DNA of 64,000 bases from CAZSAK01 sp964605155 (GTDB lineage Bacteria > Pseudomonadota > Gammaproteobacteria > SZUA-140). Below the pieces are notes generated by a model. It was not told the origin of the DNA. It saw only the letters and a list, made by a program, of their open reading frames with translations, and made no database searches. The stretch spans positions 17,830-81,829 of the forward strand of contig CAZSAK010000012.1 of NCBI GenBank assembly GCA_964605155.1. Direction: 5' to 3'. Within the stretch, counting starts at the first letter, position 1; every line of letters begins with the position of its first letter. Below, piece after piece: positions 8,761-18,174 of the stretch. A program made the translations under genes and the position numbers.

Positions 8761-10179
8761 ATGGCAAAGACCTATACCGCGGGTGTCAAGGATTACCGCG
8801 AAACCTACTGGATGCCCGACTACACCCCGTCGGATACAGATATCCTGGCGTGCTTCAAAGTCACGCCACAACCCGGGGTCCCACGTGAGGAAGCTGCAGC
8901 CGCGGTAGCCGCCGAGTCATCGACCGGTACCTGGACAACGGTCTGGACCGACCTGTTGACGGACCTCGATTATTACAAGGGACGCGCCTATGCGATTGAG
9001 GATGTACCTGGTGATGATGAATGTTTTTATGCCTTCATCGCCTATCCGATTGACCTGTTCGAAGAAGGTTCCGTCGTCAACGTATTCACTTCACTGGTCG
9101 GCAACGTATTCGGATTCAAGGCGCTGCGCAACCTGCGTCTCGAGGACGTTCGCTTCCCGATCGCCTATGTCAAAACCTGCGGTGGTCCGCCGAACGGCAT
9201 ACAGGTTGAACGTGACATCATGAATAAATATGGTCGTCCGCTGCTGGGTTGCACCATCAAACCCAAACTGGGCCTGTCTGCAAAAAACTATGGTCGTGCC
9301 GTCTATGAATGTCTGCGCGGCGGCCTGGACTTCACCAAGGATGATGAAAACGTCAATTCACAACCATTCATGCGCTGGAATCATCGTTTTGATTTTGTCA
9401 TGGAGGCCATTGAAAAGGCCGAGAGGGAGACGGGTGAACGCAAGGGTCATTACCTAAATGTAACAGCACCCACACCGGAAGAGATGTACAGACGCGCAGA
9501 ATATGCCAAGGAACTCGGCGCACCGATTATCATGCACGACTATATTACCGGAGGCTTCTGCGCCAACACAGGCCTGGCTAACTGGTGTCGTCAGAATGGC
9601 ATGTTGCTGCATATTCACCGCGCCATGCATGCTGTGCTCGACAGGCATCCGCGTCACGGCATCCATTTCCGGGTACTGGCCAAGATCCTGCGTCTATCAG
9701 GTGGTGATCATCTCCACTCCGGCACCGTCGTCGGCAAGCTGGAAGGTGACCGCGAGGCGACACTGGGCTGGATCGATATCATGCGCGACAGCTTCATCAA
9801 GGAAGACCGCAGCCGCGGTATCTTCTTCGATCAGGACTGGGGTTCCATGCCCGGAGTATTGCCGGTCGCATCCGGTGGTATCCACGTATGGCATATGCCA
9901 GCGCTGGTCGCCATCTTCGGTGACGACTCCGTACTGCAATTCGGCGGCGGAACACTGGGTCACCCGTGGGGCAACGCAGCCGGTGCCGCGGCCAACCGTG
10001 TCTCGCTGGAAGCCTGTGTGGAGGCACGTAACCAGGGCCGTCAGATCGAGAAGGAAGGCAAGGAAATTCTCACCGAGGCTGCCAAACACAGTCCGGAACT
10101 CAAGATGGCGATGGAAACCTGGAAAGAGATCAAGTTTGAATTCGATACGGTGGACAAACTGGACGTCGCCCACAAGTAA
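8761..10179 (+). CDS. cbbL: Ribulose bisphosphate carboxylase large subunit, form IA
   Basis: 472 residues, full length. It fixes CO2 onto ribulose-1,5-bisphosphate in the Calvin cycle. Active-site elements are all present: the lysines of TIKPKLG (K167, K169), the carbamylated lysine with its metal ligands in FTKDDEN (K193, D195, E196), the HRAMHA motif and loop 6 GKLEGD (K326). Similarity to proteobacterial form IA proteins is obvious over the whole length. The cbbQ and cbbO genes downstream and the absence of carboxysome genes point to the non-carboxysomal IAq type. The ATG at 8761 has GAGGAG eight bases upstream; an in-frame TTG at 8755 sits too close to it. Confidence 0.98.
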   Translation: MAKTYTAGVKDYRETYWMPDYTPSDTDILACFKVTPQPGVPREEAAAAVAAESSTGTWTTVWTDLLTDLDYYKGRAYAIEDVPGDDECFYAFIAYPIDLFEEGSVVNVFTSLVGNVFGFKALRNLRLEDVRFPIAYVKTCGGPPNGIQVERDIMNKYGRPLLGCTIKPKLGLSAKNYGRAVYECLRGGLDFTKDDENVNSQPFMRWNHRFDFVMEAIEKAERETGERKGHYLNVTAPTPEEMYRRAEYAKELGAPIIMHDYITGGFCANTGLANWCRQNGMLLHIHRAMHAVLDRHPRHGIHFRVLAKILRLSGGDHLHSGTVVGKLEGDREATLGWIDIMRDSFIKEDRSRGIFFDQDWGSMPGVLPVASGGIHVWHMPALVAIFGDDSVLQFGGGTLGHPWGNAAGAAANRVSLEACVEARNQGRQIEKEGKEILTEAAKHSPELKMAMETWKEIKFEFDTVDKLDVAHK

Positions 10180-10267
10180 CAGGCAGACCATGCGCTGGTG
10201 CCTGAGTGCCAGCGCATGGATACGACCATAACCTTTATTTACTGAAATCTATTTTGAGGATAACGAG

Positions 10268-10627
10268 ATGAGCACAATGCAAGACTACAGTTCAAGCCTG
10301 AGTGATCCGGCAAGCCGCAAGTTCGAGACCTTTTCATACCTGCCGGAGCTGGACAAGGATCAGATTCGCAAACAGGTGGAATACATAGTGAACAAGGGCT
10401 GGAATCCGGCCATCGAACACACCGAGCCGGAAAACGCCTTCGATCACTACTGGTATATGTGGAAACTGCCAATGTTCGGCGAGACCGATGTGGATACAAT
10501 ACTGAACGAGGCCGAGGCCTGTCACAAAGCACATCCGGACCATCACGTACGCCTGGTCGGTTACGACAATTACAAACAGTCTCAGGGAACGGCCCTGGTA
10601 ATCTTTCGTGGTCCCATCAAGGTCTGA
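10268..10627 (+). CDS. cbbS: Ribulose bisphosphate carboxylase small subunit
   Basis: 119 residues, the usual size. The conserved SYLPELDKDQIRKQVEY and GWNPAIEHTEPENAF segments and a YWYMWKLPMFGE stretch identify it. It caps the CbbL octamer to form L8S8 Rubisco. GAGGA lies about eight bases before the ATG, and the gene begins 88 bases after cbbL. A strong intrinsic terminator follows 22 bases after its stop, so cbbLS is probably the main transcript. Confidence 0.98.
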   Translation: MSTMQDYSSSLSDPASRKFETFSYLPELDKDQIRKQVEYIVNKGWNPAIEHTEPENAFDHYWYMWKLPMFGETDVDTILNEAEACHKAHPDHHVRLVGYDNYKQSQGTALVIFRGPIKV

Positions 10628-10649
10628 TAGGCCGACCGCGTGAGGACAG

Positions 10650-10686
10650 GCCCTTGACTGTTGTTCGCGGTCAGGGGCTTTTTTTT
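10650..10686 (+). terminator. Intrinsic terminator between cbbS and cbbQ
   Basis: A nine-pair stem, GCCCTTGAC at 10650-10658 with GTCAGGGGC at 10670-10678 (one G-T pair), is closed by an 11-base loop and followed directly by eight T (10679-10686). It should end most cbbLS transcripts and let only a fraction run into cbbQO, 27 bases further on. That would explain the high Rubisco-to-activase ratio such operons need. Confidence 0.85.
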
Positions 10687-10712
10687 ATCCGTAATGTTAT
10701 AACCGATGGAAT

Positions 10713-11519
10713 ATGACTATGGACAATACTGAACAATACCGGATTCAAGAAGAACCCTATTATCTCCCTGTCGCCGACGAGGTAGAACTCTATAAAGCCG
10801 CATACGAAGCCCGCATGCCTATGATGCTGAAGGGACCGACCGGCTGCGGCAAAACACGCTTTGTGGAATACATGGCCTGGAAACTGCAACGGCCCTTGAT
10901 TACCGTGGCGTGCAACGAGGACATGACGGCATCCGATCTGGTGGGCCGATATCTGCTGGATCCCGACGGCACTCGCTGGCAGGACGGACCACTTACCACA
11001 GCGGCTCGACTCGGTGCAATCTGTTATCTGGACGAGGTCGTCGAGGCCAGGCAGGACACCACCGTTGTTATCCATCCGCTTACCGATCATCGTCGCACGC
11101 TGCCACTTGAAAAAAAAGGTGAACTTGTCCATGCCCACGCTGATTTCCAGCTGGTGATATCCTACAATCCCGGCTATCAACATCTGATGAAGGATCTCAA
11201 ACAATCCACCAAGCAACGTTTCGGTGCCCTGGACTTTGCCTATCCCGACATTGAGGTCGAAACGAAAGTCGTCAGCCATGAAACCGGGGTGGATGAGGAC
11301 ACTGCGAACAAACTGGTCCAGATTGCCCATCGGGCACGCAATCTGAAAGGGCATGGTCTGGATGAAGGTCTTTCGACGCGACTACTGGTCTATGCCGGTA
11401 TCCTTATCAGCAAGGGCATCGATGCCAGAACGGCATGCATGATGACACTGGTAAGGCCCATCACCGATGACCCGGATATGCGTGACACACTCGATGCGGC
11501 GGTCAGCACCTATTTCTAG
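10713..11519 (+). CDS. cbbQ: CbbQ, MoxR-type AAA+ Rubisco activase subunit
   Basis: 268 residues. Walker A GPTGCGKT is at 41-48 and Walker B ICYLDEVVE near 103-111, with the MoxR-type AAA+ layout (sensor segment SYNPGYQ, C-terminal helical lid). CbbQ hexamers bind one CbbO and use ATP hydrolysis to remove inhibitory sugar phosphates from Rubisco. It is placed directly before cbbO and after the cbbLS terminator. ATG codons at 10713 and 10719 are both possible; a weak GGA precedes the first. Confidence 0.95.
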   Translation: MTMDNTEQYRIQEEPYYLPVADEVELYKAAYEARMPMMLKGPTGCGKTRFVEYMAWKLQRPLITVACNEDMTASDLVGRYLLDPDGTRWQDGPLTTAARLGAICYLDEVVEARQDTTVVIHPLTDHRRTLPLEKKGELVHAHADFQLVISYNPGYQHLMKDLKQSTKQRFGALDFAYPDIEVETKVVSHETGVDEDTANKLVQIAHRARNLKGHGLDEGLSTRLLVYAGILISKGIDARTACMMTLVRPITDDPDMRDTLDAAVSTYF

Positions 11520-11534
11520 CCAGTTGCCTGTCTG

Positions 11535-13886
11535 ATGACCGTCAAGCTAGATGATTACCGGGACTGGCTGGAGGAGACTGATCCACATATCCGGGACACC
11601 CTCGACGGCAGCTTTGCCGAAGCGGCGCGTGTCATGTCTTCCGCTGCACTCACCCATTATCTCGATGGCGCCCGGGCGTTGTGTGAACTCGGACGTGGCA
11701 CAGACCTGGTCGTTTCATACCTGCAGGAAATGCCGACCGTCGCGAAGGAAGTGGGAGAAGATGTCATCAAGGACTGTTCCAGCGCCGCGATGAAACTCTC
11801 CTCGCTGGTCAGCGGGGAGATCATCAGCCTGATGTTCGCCAATCTGCCAGCCGCCGCCAGGCGGCTCGGTGACGCTGAATTATTGCGCAGTTTTCTCAAC
11901 CTCGTCCACCAGCTCGCCTCCAAGGCGCCCCGTGGACTGAGGCCCATGATGGCCCATCTTGATGACTTGTTCACCAAGCTGACGCTGGGCGGACTGCGGC
12001 GCTGGGCCATGTGGGGTGTACAGGCGCACGGACGTGATTTTGATGCTTTGAGCGCCTACTTCAATCTGGAGTCAGCCGATAGCCAGGCCATTCTTAACAG
12101 GGAAAGACGCGGCACCCTGTTTGTGGATCATCAACGCAAACTGGGTTTTTATCTGCGCGCGCTGTGGGGCAGGAATTTCTTCCTGCGGCCGACGTCGGGG
12201 GACTATGAAAGTCGTGAAGGATACAGACCCTACATAGAATACCAGATTATCCACTTACCCGACGCGTTTGACAATGTCCACGATATACCCGGCAGTATAT
12301 TGTACCGCGCCGCCGCCGCACACGCCGCCGCACATCTGGCGTATACACGGCAGGCCCTGTCGGCAGAGGCACTCAATCCCGTACAGATGTTCTTCATCGG
12401 CATGATCGAGGATGCCCGCATCGAGTCGCTGGCGATTGCGGAATTTCCCGGGCTTAAACAGCTCTGGCTGCAGTTCCATCAGGCGCTGCTCGACGCAGAT
12501 ACGGACAACGCCAATCACACTGTAATTCGCCTGCTCCGGCAATGCGCACGTAGTCTTCTGGATAATAGGATCACGGACGAAACAGACCCTCTCATCGGGG
12601 AGATCTGTGATGAGTTCCAGGCAAGGGTTGCACAACAAGCCCATGACAACAGGATAAGCTGGGAACTCGGTATCGCTTTGTATAACCGGATCAAGAAGTC
12701 AGCGTCCTTGCCCTCCCTCAGGGAACTGGGATCCTCGCTGGCGCCGTACCGGGATGACAACCGCTTTAGCTGGTCGACCGAGGAACAGATATGGAATGAA
12801 GTCGAATATATCCCTGCAAGTCACCGACAGGTCAGACGCAACGTATCCATCATGGAAATGGTCAATGAACTCGATTGCGAACTTGCCGGCGACGATGCGG
12901 AGGAAATCTGGAACCTGGAGACTGAATTCTTTCGCGACGGCGATCCGGAAGATGTCAGTCTCAATCAGCTGGAGGGCAAGGAACCCGTCAGTCTGCCCTA
13001 TCACTATCATGAATGGGATTATCAGGTTCAGTTACACCGTCCTGACTGGGTGACTGTACTGGAAAAGTCCCAGCCAAAGGGCGATCCCGGGGATATCGAT
13101 GAGATCCTGACGGAATACAAGTTGCTCGCAAACCGCATCAGGCAGGTCATCAATGCCCTGCAGCCGAGAGGTTTGATACGCCAGCGTCACCAGGAAGACG
13201 GGGATGAAATCGACCTGAATGCGGCCATCAACGCCATGGTGACTCTACGTATGCATCAAATACCGGATCCCAGGGTCAATATTCGTCATATCCGCAACAC
13301 CCGTGACCTTGCCGTACTGGTATTGCTCGATCTTTCCGAATCGACCAATGAGACCCTGTCAGGCAGCGACCGCCCGGTATTACAACTGGCTCGTGAAGCA
13401 ACTGCCCTGCTCGCCTGGGCGATCGACCGTATAGGGGATCCCTTTGCCATCCATGGGTTCGCATCAGACGGACGCCATGATGTGCAGTATTATCGTTTCA
13501 AGGATTTTGACTGGGCGTATGATGACCACGTCAAATCAAGGCTCGCAGGCATGCAGGGAGGTCTGTCTACCCGCATGGGCGGGGCACTGCGCCATGCGGG
13601 CAGCTACCTGTTGCAACAACCGCAACAGAAAAAACTGATCTTGCTGGTCTCGGATGGAGAACCCGCTGACATCGATGAACGTGATCCACAATATCTGCGC
13701 CACGATACCAGGAAGGCTGTCGAAGAACTCACTACAAAAGGTGTTCTCACTTACTGCCTGACACTTGATCCGGATGCTGATGATTATGTATCACGAATCT
13801 TCGGCACCAATGCCTATACCGTAGTCGACAATGTACAGCGTTTGCCGGAACGATTACCGTCACTTTTCATGACACTGACTAAATAA
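11535..13886 (+). CDS. cbbO: CbbO, VWA-domain adaptor of the Rubisco activase
   Basis: 783 residues, normal for CbbO. A long helical N-terminal region is followed by a C-terminal von Willebrand A domain from about residue 585. Its metal-binding MIDAS motif DLSES is near residue 597, with the further conserved residues TRMGGALRH and LLVSDGEP downstream. In studied systems the CbbO VWA domain docks onto Rubisco through the MIDAS while the rest binds the CbbQ hexamer. It starts 15 bases after cbbQ. No terminator with a T-run is visible after the stop. Confidence 0.95.
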   Translation: MTVKLDDYRDWLEETDPHIRDTLDGSFAEAARVMSSAALTHYLDGARALCELGRGTDLVVSYLQEMPTVAKEVGEDVIKDCSSAAMKLSSLVSGEIISLMFANLPAAARRLGDAELLRSFLNLVHQLASKAPRGLRPMMAHLDDLFTKLTLGGLRRWAMWGVQAHGRDFDALSAYFNLESADSQAILNRERRGTLFVDHQRKLGFYLRALWGRNFFLRPTSGDYESREGYRPYIEYQIIHLPDAFDNVHDIPGSILYRAAAAHAAAHLAYTRQALSAEALNPVQMFFIGMIEDARIESLAIAEFPGLKQLWLQFHQALLDADTDNANHTVIRLLRQCARSLLDNRITDETDPLIGEICDEFQARVAQQAHDNRISWELGIALYNRIKKSASLPSLRELGSSLAPYRDDNRFSWSTEEQIWNEVEYIPASHRQVRRNVSIMEMVNELDCELAGDDAEEIWNLETEFFRDGDPEDVSLNQLEGKEPVSLPYHYHEWDYQVQLHRPDWVTVLEKSQPKGDPGDIDEILTEYKLLANRIRQVINALQPRGLIRQRHQEDGDEIDLNAAINAMVTLRMHQIPDPRVNIRHIRNTRDLAVLVLLDLSESTNETLSGSDRPVLQLAREATALLAWAIDRIGDPFAIHGFASDGRHDVQYYRFKDFDWAYDDHVKSRLAGMQGGLSTRMGGALRHAGSYLLQQPQQKKLILLVSDGEPADIDERDPQYLRHDTRKAVEELTTKGVLTYCLTLDPDADDYVSRIFGTNAYTVVDNVQRLPERLPSLFMTLTK

Positions 13887-14128
13887 AGTTACTGCCTTTA
13901 TTGCAAGTTTCACATTGATTAGTCCAGATAAAGTTATGTTAACATACAAAAAATTATTGCGATTTATTCTGGAATGGAGTATATAAAAGTCGCCTGCGCC
14001 ATTTTTTGCGGCATCTGGCATAGTGTTTTATGAGTCTTTTGATGTGTGGACTGATTCAATAATCAGCAAAACAAGAGATTGGACCCCACAACTGTTGTTA
14101 TTAACTTAGCATGTAAAAGGGGGCGGAT

Positions 14129-14353
14129 ATGAAAGCGAAATTTGTCAAAGGGATGTTGGCCGGTGCCGTCGTTGCCTTTCCTCTTGGAATCAATTTCGGC
14201 AAGGACATGCCATTAATGAGCAACCCGTTTCAGGCCAAGCCTGATATCGCCGACAGGGTTATCGAAAGGACCAATTCCTTGATTGAAGATACCAAGGGAA
14301 TGATACACGCAGCCACGGAACCCTCGGAAGACCAGCTCAAGAATAATAAATAG
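14129..14353 (+). CDS. Small exported or membrane-anchored protein, unknown
   Basis: 74 residues with a strong ribosome site (AAGGGGG, 14115-14121). Residues 1-22 form a short hydrophobic, signal-like segment (MKAKFVKGMLAGAVVAFPLG); the remainder is polar and helical with no cysteines. No family recognised. It follows cbbO by 240 bases of AT-rich sequence and is convergent with the PilZ gene. The good ribosome site and signal-like start make it a likely real gene; any link with carbon fixation is only positional. Confidence 0.5.
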   Translation: MKAKFVKGMLAGAVVAFPLGINFGKDMPLMSNPFQAKPDIADRVIERTNSLIEDTKGMIHAATEPSEDQLKNNK

Positions 14354-14412
14354 GCGATCATTGGCAGAGAGCGGACTGCGAGTGACGATACAGTGGTCAC
14401 CTTACCGCAGTA

Positions 14413-14775
14413 TTACTCGATAGCGCCCACCTGATCCAGATATTTCCTTACCGCCATATACAGCAAACTGTTTTTGTCGCGGTACGAATAATCGAACAGG
14501 ATCCCGATGCGGTAATCACCGTGCGAATCGGGATCATCCTCACACCATGTGACGGTGCCGGTAACGCTGACACCGTGATCGTCTTCCTCGTAAGTAATCA
14601 CCACAGTCCTGCCGGGATCCAGATAACACTGGGTCTCAACGCCGATCCCGGACAAGGAAATATTGAAGACATTCTCTACCTCAATCAGTTCATCGCTGGC
14701 TTCAAGTGTGAAGGTGCCTTCACACTCACTCATATGCAATTCCTTGCGCTCATCTTGCCTTCTGTCAGAAACCAC
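14413..14775 (-). CDS. PilZ-domain protein (cyclic-di-GMP receptor)
   Basis: 120 residues, a single PilZ domain. Both c-di-GMP motifs are present: RRQDER at 5-10 (RxxxR type) and NISLSG at 38-43 (NxSxxG). I place the start at the GTG at 14775 because AAGGAG lies seven bases upstream; the frame continues upstream to a TTG, but that would bury the ribosome site inside the gene. Such short PilZ proteins act as c-di-GMP adaptors for motility, pili or exopolysaccharide. It is divergent from the double-receiver gene. Confidence 0.82.
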   Translation of the reverse strand: MVSDRRQDERKELHMSECEGTFTLEASDELIEVENVFNISLSGIGVETQCYLDPGRTVVITYEEDDHGVSVTGTVTWCEDDPDSHGDYRIGILFDYSYRDKNSLLYMAVRKYLDQVGAIE

Positions 14776-14977
14776 TCTGAATCTCCTTGTTTTTACAAAC
14801 CCGCAGGGGTTCCTGTTGACCCGCAAATGAAGATGATCGACGGTCGCTCTTGCGTTCGATATTTATTATATATAACAGTCAGTTAATCAAAACTATTCAA
14901 GACAATATGCCAGTCTGACGATGATATATATCGACACATTTTGCATAACTATAATCCCGAATCCTGATGAAGTTGTT

Positions 14978-15787
14978 ATGATCGATAAATCACTCCTGGT
15001 CGTCGATGACGACGAAAACAACCGCAATATCCTCTGTCGCCGTCTTGAAAAAGAGGGTTATATGGTCACTGATGCAAGCAGTGCGGTAGAGGCTCTCAAC
15101 ATCCTGCGTTTTGAAAAGTTCGATATGGCATTGCTTGATTTCATGTTGCCGGGCATGGACGGTTATGAATTATTACTAAGGATAAAGGCGGACTCCAATG
15201 CCCTCGATACAGCGGTCATCATGATCTCGGCTGTCAGTGATAAAGACTCTATTATCAACTGCTTAAGACTTGGCGCTAGTGATTATCTGCTCAAGCCCTA
15301 TAATATGGAGATCGTCAAAGCCAGGATCCGGCGGTGCCTGGGTACGTGGCGCGGTATCAATAATGAACGAATCTGGCAGGCTGATATGCAAAATTCCAAT
15401 GTGTTGATTGTCGAGGATGATGAATTCAACCGCGATCTTCTCGAGAGGCGTATCAAACAAAGCGGCTTCAATGCAAGTTGCGCAAAAGACGGCAGAGAGG
15501 CGCTAGAAATACTCGAAAACGAGAAATTTGATCTGATGCTGCTCGATCTCATGATGCCGGGCATAGATGGCATTGAGGTTCTAAAACAGGTAAAGGTGAA
15601 CAAGAAATACGCCGGGTTACCTGTCATTATGGTATCTGCCCTGGACGACTCTGAAAGCATTGCCGCCTGCATGCAACACGGTGCGACGGATTACATTACC
15701 AAGCCATTCAATGCGGTGCTGCTACGGGCACGCATCGAATCCGTGCTCAAGGAAAAACTGTTGAAGGAATCCAACTACGAAGATTAG
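14978..15787 (+). CDS. Tandem double response-regulator receiver without output domain
   Basis: 269 residues from the ATG at 14978: two complete receiver domains and nothing else. Domain 1 (about 4-120) has acidic pocket D10-D12, acceptor D54, a Ser switch in ISA and K106. Domain 2 (about 141-262) has acidic pocket E146-D148, acceptor D190, Ser in VSA and K242. Both look competent for phosphorylation. With no effector domain it should act by protein-protein contact or phosphate relay, as in PleD-like or CheY-like modules. A frame starting at 14921 adds 19 residues not typical of receivers. The divergent PilZ gene suggests a c-di-GMP-linked circuit, but that is inference. Confidence 0.85.
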   Translation: MIDKSLLVVDDDENNRNILCRRLEKEGYMVTDASSAVEALNILRFEKFDMALLDFMLPGMDGYELLLRIKADSNALDTAVIMISAVSDKDSIINCLRLGASDYLLKPYNMEIVKARIRRCLGTWRGINNERIWQADMQNSNVLIVEDDEFNRDLLERRIKQSGFNASCAKDGREALEILENEKFDLMLLDLMMPGIDGIEVLKQVKVNKKYAGLPVIMVSALDDSESIAACMQHGATDYITKPFNAVLLRARIESVLKEKLLKESNYED

Positions 15788-15821
15788 AACCGTCGCCTCA
15801 ACCTATACCTGACCGGCAATC

Positions 15822-16004
15822 TCAGGTCATCGAAATCAGCAACAGCACGAACAGCACCACGATACCTATGGGTATCAAAACACCTCGCCAGTCCTTATGC
15901 TCGGCCCGTCTGCTTTGTTCCAATGCTGCCTTGAGTCCGGGACGAAACAATAAAATCAATATTAACGCCAGGACACCCAGCAGGATTTTTTCCCATAGCT
16001 CCAT
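15822..16004 (-). CDS. Small two-helix inner-membrane protein, unknown
   Basis: 60 residues: a hydrophobic helix (about 6-21), a charged middle (KAALEQSRRAEHKDW) and a second hydrophobic helix (about 42-58). The shape and basic loop resemble short conserved proteins often found at the ends of ammonium-transport or envelope operons, but I do not recognise a family. It lies 80 bases downstream of amtB on the same strand and may be the last gene of that transcript. Confidence 0.5.
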   Translation of the reverse strand: MELWEKILLGVLALILILLFRPGLKAALEQSRRAEHKDWRGVLIPIGIVVLFVLLLISMT

Positions 16005-16084
16005 GCAGGTTTACTTCTTTATCCAGGACAAGCTGCGGCGGATCGGCAATGGTACTGAGTGCGTAATCATCGAATCCGGTGCCG

Positions 16085-17401
16085 TTATATGTTGTAGCCC
16101 GTTTCGTCGTGCAACACCAGATCGAGCCCCTCGGTCTCCTGCTCCCTGGTAACACGCAGGCCTATCGTTGCATCAATGATCTTGAAGATCAACAGGGTCA
16201 ACACTCCGCACCACACTATGGTAGCCACAACACCGACCAGCTGATAAGTTAGTTGCCCTGCGATGGAGACACCCTCCGCCAGACCCAGCCCCCCAAGCGC
16301 CGTGGCTGCGAATACCCCTGTCAACAGGGTCCCGATAATACCGCCGATACCATGGACGGGAAATACATCGAGTGAATCGTCGATATAAAACCTACGCTTG
16401 ACCAATTGGGTTGCAAAGAAACACACAACACCAGCCGTACCGCCAATAATGACGCCGCCAAGCGGCCCGACAAAACCGGAAGCCGGGGTGATGGTCCCCA
16501 GTCCGGCCACCATGCCGGTCACGATACCCAACACACTGGGTTTGCCATGTCGCAGCCACTCGCAGACCATCCAGGTCAGTGACCCGGTTGCCGCACCTAG
16601 ATGGGTCACCAGCATTGCCATGCCCGCAGTGCCATCTGCCGCCAATGCACTGCCTGCATTGAATCCAAACCAGCCGACCCACAACATACAGGCGCCCGTC
16701 ACGGTCATTGTCAGGTTGTGGGGCGGCATCGCTGTATTGGGAAATCCGTGGCGCTTGCCGAGTAACAGTGCAGCCACCAAGGCCGCGACACCCGCATTGA
16801 TATGAACAACGGTTCCACCTGCAAAATCCATCACACCCAAATCACCCAGCCAGCCGCCTCCCCATACCCAGTGGCATACAGGGGCATAGACGAAGGTCAG
16901 CCACAATACGCTGAACCACAGCACCGCACTGAATTTCATGCGTTCCGCAAATCCACCCACGACAAGCGCCGGCGTGATAATGGCAAATGTCAGCTGGAAC
17001 ATGGCAAACACTGTTTCCGGTATATCCCCGCTGAGGCTGTCCAGGCCTACGCCCGAGAAGAATGCCTTGTCAAGACCTCCAATGAACATGTGCATGCTGC
17101 CGCCGTCACCAAAGGACAAGCTATAGGCATAGGCAAACCACACCAGCGACATCAGACAGGTAATCGCAAAACATTGCATCAACACCGACAACACGTTCTT
17201 GTTACGTACCAGGCCCGCGTAAAATAATGCAAGGCCAGGGATCGTCATAAATAATACCAGTACAGTAGATGTCAGCATCCAGGCGGTATTCGCCATGTTC
17301 AGCACGGCCCCGGTTTCGGCCGAGGCTCCGTTTGAACACAAGATCGCCGGGATGATTAGCATGATACGGGCTATCCTATTATTTCTTGTTGCACTCGCCA
17401 T
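16085..17401 (-). CDS. amtB: AmtB ammonium transporter
   Basis: 438 residues with a signal peptide (cleavage after SNGASA, about residue 28) and eleven membrane helices, the standard AmtB layout. Visible hallmarks are GLALFYAGLVR, the FAGGTVVHINAG block and the PVHGIGG motif holding one of the twin pore histidines. It carries ammonium into the cell and is blocked by GlnK binding from inside. AAGGGGG lies nine bases before the ATG. It follows glnK by 26 bases in the usual glnK-amtB operon. Confidence 0.95.
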   Translation of the reverse strand: MASATRNNRIARIMLIIPAILCSNGASAETGAVLNMANTAWMLTSTVLVLFMTIPGLALFYAGLVRNKNVLSVLMQCFAITCLMSLVWFAYAYSLSFGDGGSMHMFIGGLDKAFFSGVGLDSLSGDIPETVFAMFQLTFAIITPALVVGGFAERMKFSAVLWFSVLWLTFVYAPVCHWVWGGGWLGDLGVMDFAGGTVVHINAGVAALVAALLLGKRHGFPNTAMPPHNLTMTVTGACMLWVGWFGFNAGSALAADGTAGMAMLVTHLGAATGSLTWMVCEWLRHGKPSVLGIVTGMVAGLGTITPASGFVGPLGGVIIGGTAGVVCFFATQLVKRRFYIDDSLDVFPVHGIGGIIGTLLTGVFAATALGGLGLAEGVSIAGQLTYQLVGVVATIVWCGVLTLLIFKIIDATIGLRVTREQETEGLDLVLHDETGYNI

Positions 17402-17427
17402 TGTTTTATCCCCCTTATTTTTGGGCT

Positions 17428-17766
17428 TTAAAGCGCTTCAGGACCCGTTTCCCCCGTGCGAATCCTTACGACCTGCTGCAGGTCATAAACGAAAATTTTC
17501 CCGTCTCCGATCTTGCCGGTATTGGCCGCATTTGAAATCGCCTCGATGACCTGATCCACCCTGTCATCATCAACAGCCACGTCGAGCTTGACCTTGGGTA
17601 CGAAATCGATCTTGTATTCCGCACCACGGTATAACTCGGTATGACCCTTTTGACGGCCAAAGCCTTTAACCTCCGTAACCGTCATGCCCTGAATCCCGAT
17701 CTCGGAAAGCGCCTCACGCACGTCATCGAGTTTAAATGGCTTGATTATAGCCGTTAACTGTTTCAT
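17428..17766 (-). CDS. glnK: GlnK, nitrogen-regulatory PII protein
   Basis: 112 residues, full length. The T-loop has the uridylylation tyrosine Y51 in RGAEYKIDFVPK, and the VYDLQQVVRIRTGE signature is at the C-terminus. GlnK senses 2-oxoglutarate and ATP/ADP and closes AmtB when nitrogen is plentiful. AGGAGG stands six bases before the ATG. In proteobacteria this operon is commonly sigma-54/NtrC-controlled, but I could not find a convincing -24/-12 element upstream. Confidence 0.95.
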   Translation of the reverse strand: MKQLTAIIKPFKLDDVREALSEIGIQGMTVTEVKGFGRQKGHTELYRGAEYKIDFVPKVKLDVAVDDDRVDQVIEAISNAANTGKIGDGKIFVYDLQQVVRIRTGETGPEAL

Positions 17767-18174
17767 TTATTCCTCCTGTCGGATAAATCTCTGCTTGCAG
17801 ACCCCGTAAAACATCAAACTCAACGAAGTATATCGGATTTGCTACGTCGTGCTGCTGAGTAAGGGTGGAGCTGAAAACCGGCATGGTAACTATTTTATAC
17901 ATTGTTCCCGCCATTCGTGATGGTGATACTCCTCAACCTTCATCCGTATGTCAATAGTCTGGTCACAATCATCCCCGTCAATCCCAGAAAATGGAATATT
18001 AGAACATCAACAATTACTTGCGCTGGGCAATGAAATGATTAATGATTAGTGTCACATTGATTTACTATTGATACATTAAACGGTAAACACTACGTACACA
18101 CCCATGAACGGGTGACAAATGCGTCCTAATCAATTACCTTTATCAAGTCCACTTAAAACGGAGATTTTCAAGCC
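17767..18174. promoter_or_regulatory. 408-base intergenic region between glnK and the lipoprotein gene
   Basis: Divergent promoters for glnK and the lipoprotein gene must lie here. The half next to the lipoprotein gene (about 18000-18170) is AT-rich, with several ATTGAT/ATTAAT repeats and an ACCCATGAACGGGT inverted repeat near 18101-18114. I found no convincing sigma-54 consensus (GG-N10-GC) facing glnK and no open frame worth calling. Confidence 0.35.

Noticed and set aside
9503..10231. A 242-codon frame inside cbbL on the same strand
   Set aside because: Ser/Arg/Trp-rich translation of the wrong frame of Rubisco; no ribosome site.
17767..17900. A sigma-54 promoter for glnK-amtB
   Set aside because: Expected from family knowledge, but no GG-N10-GC element at a suitable place was seen.
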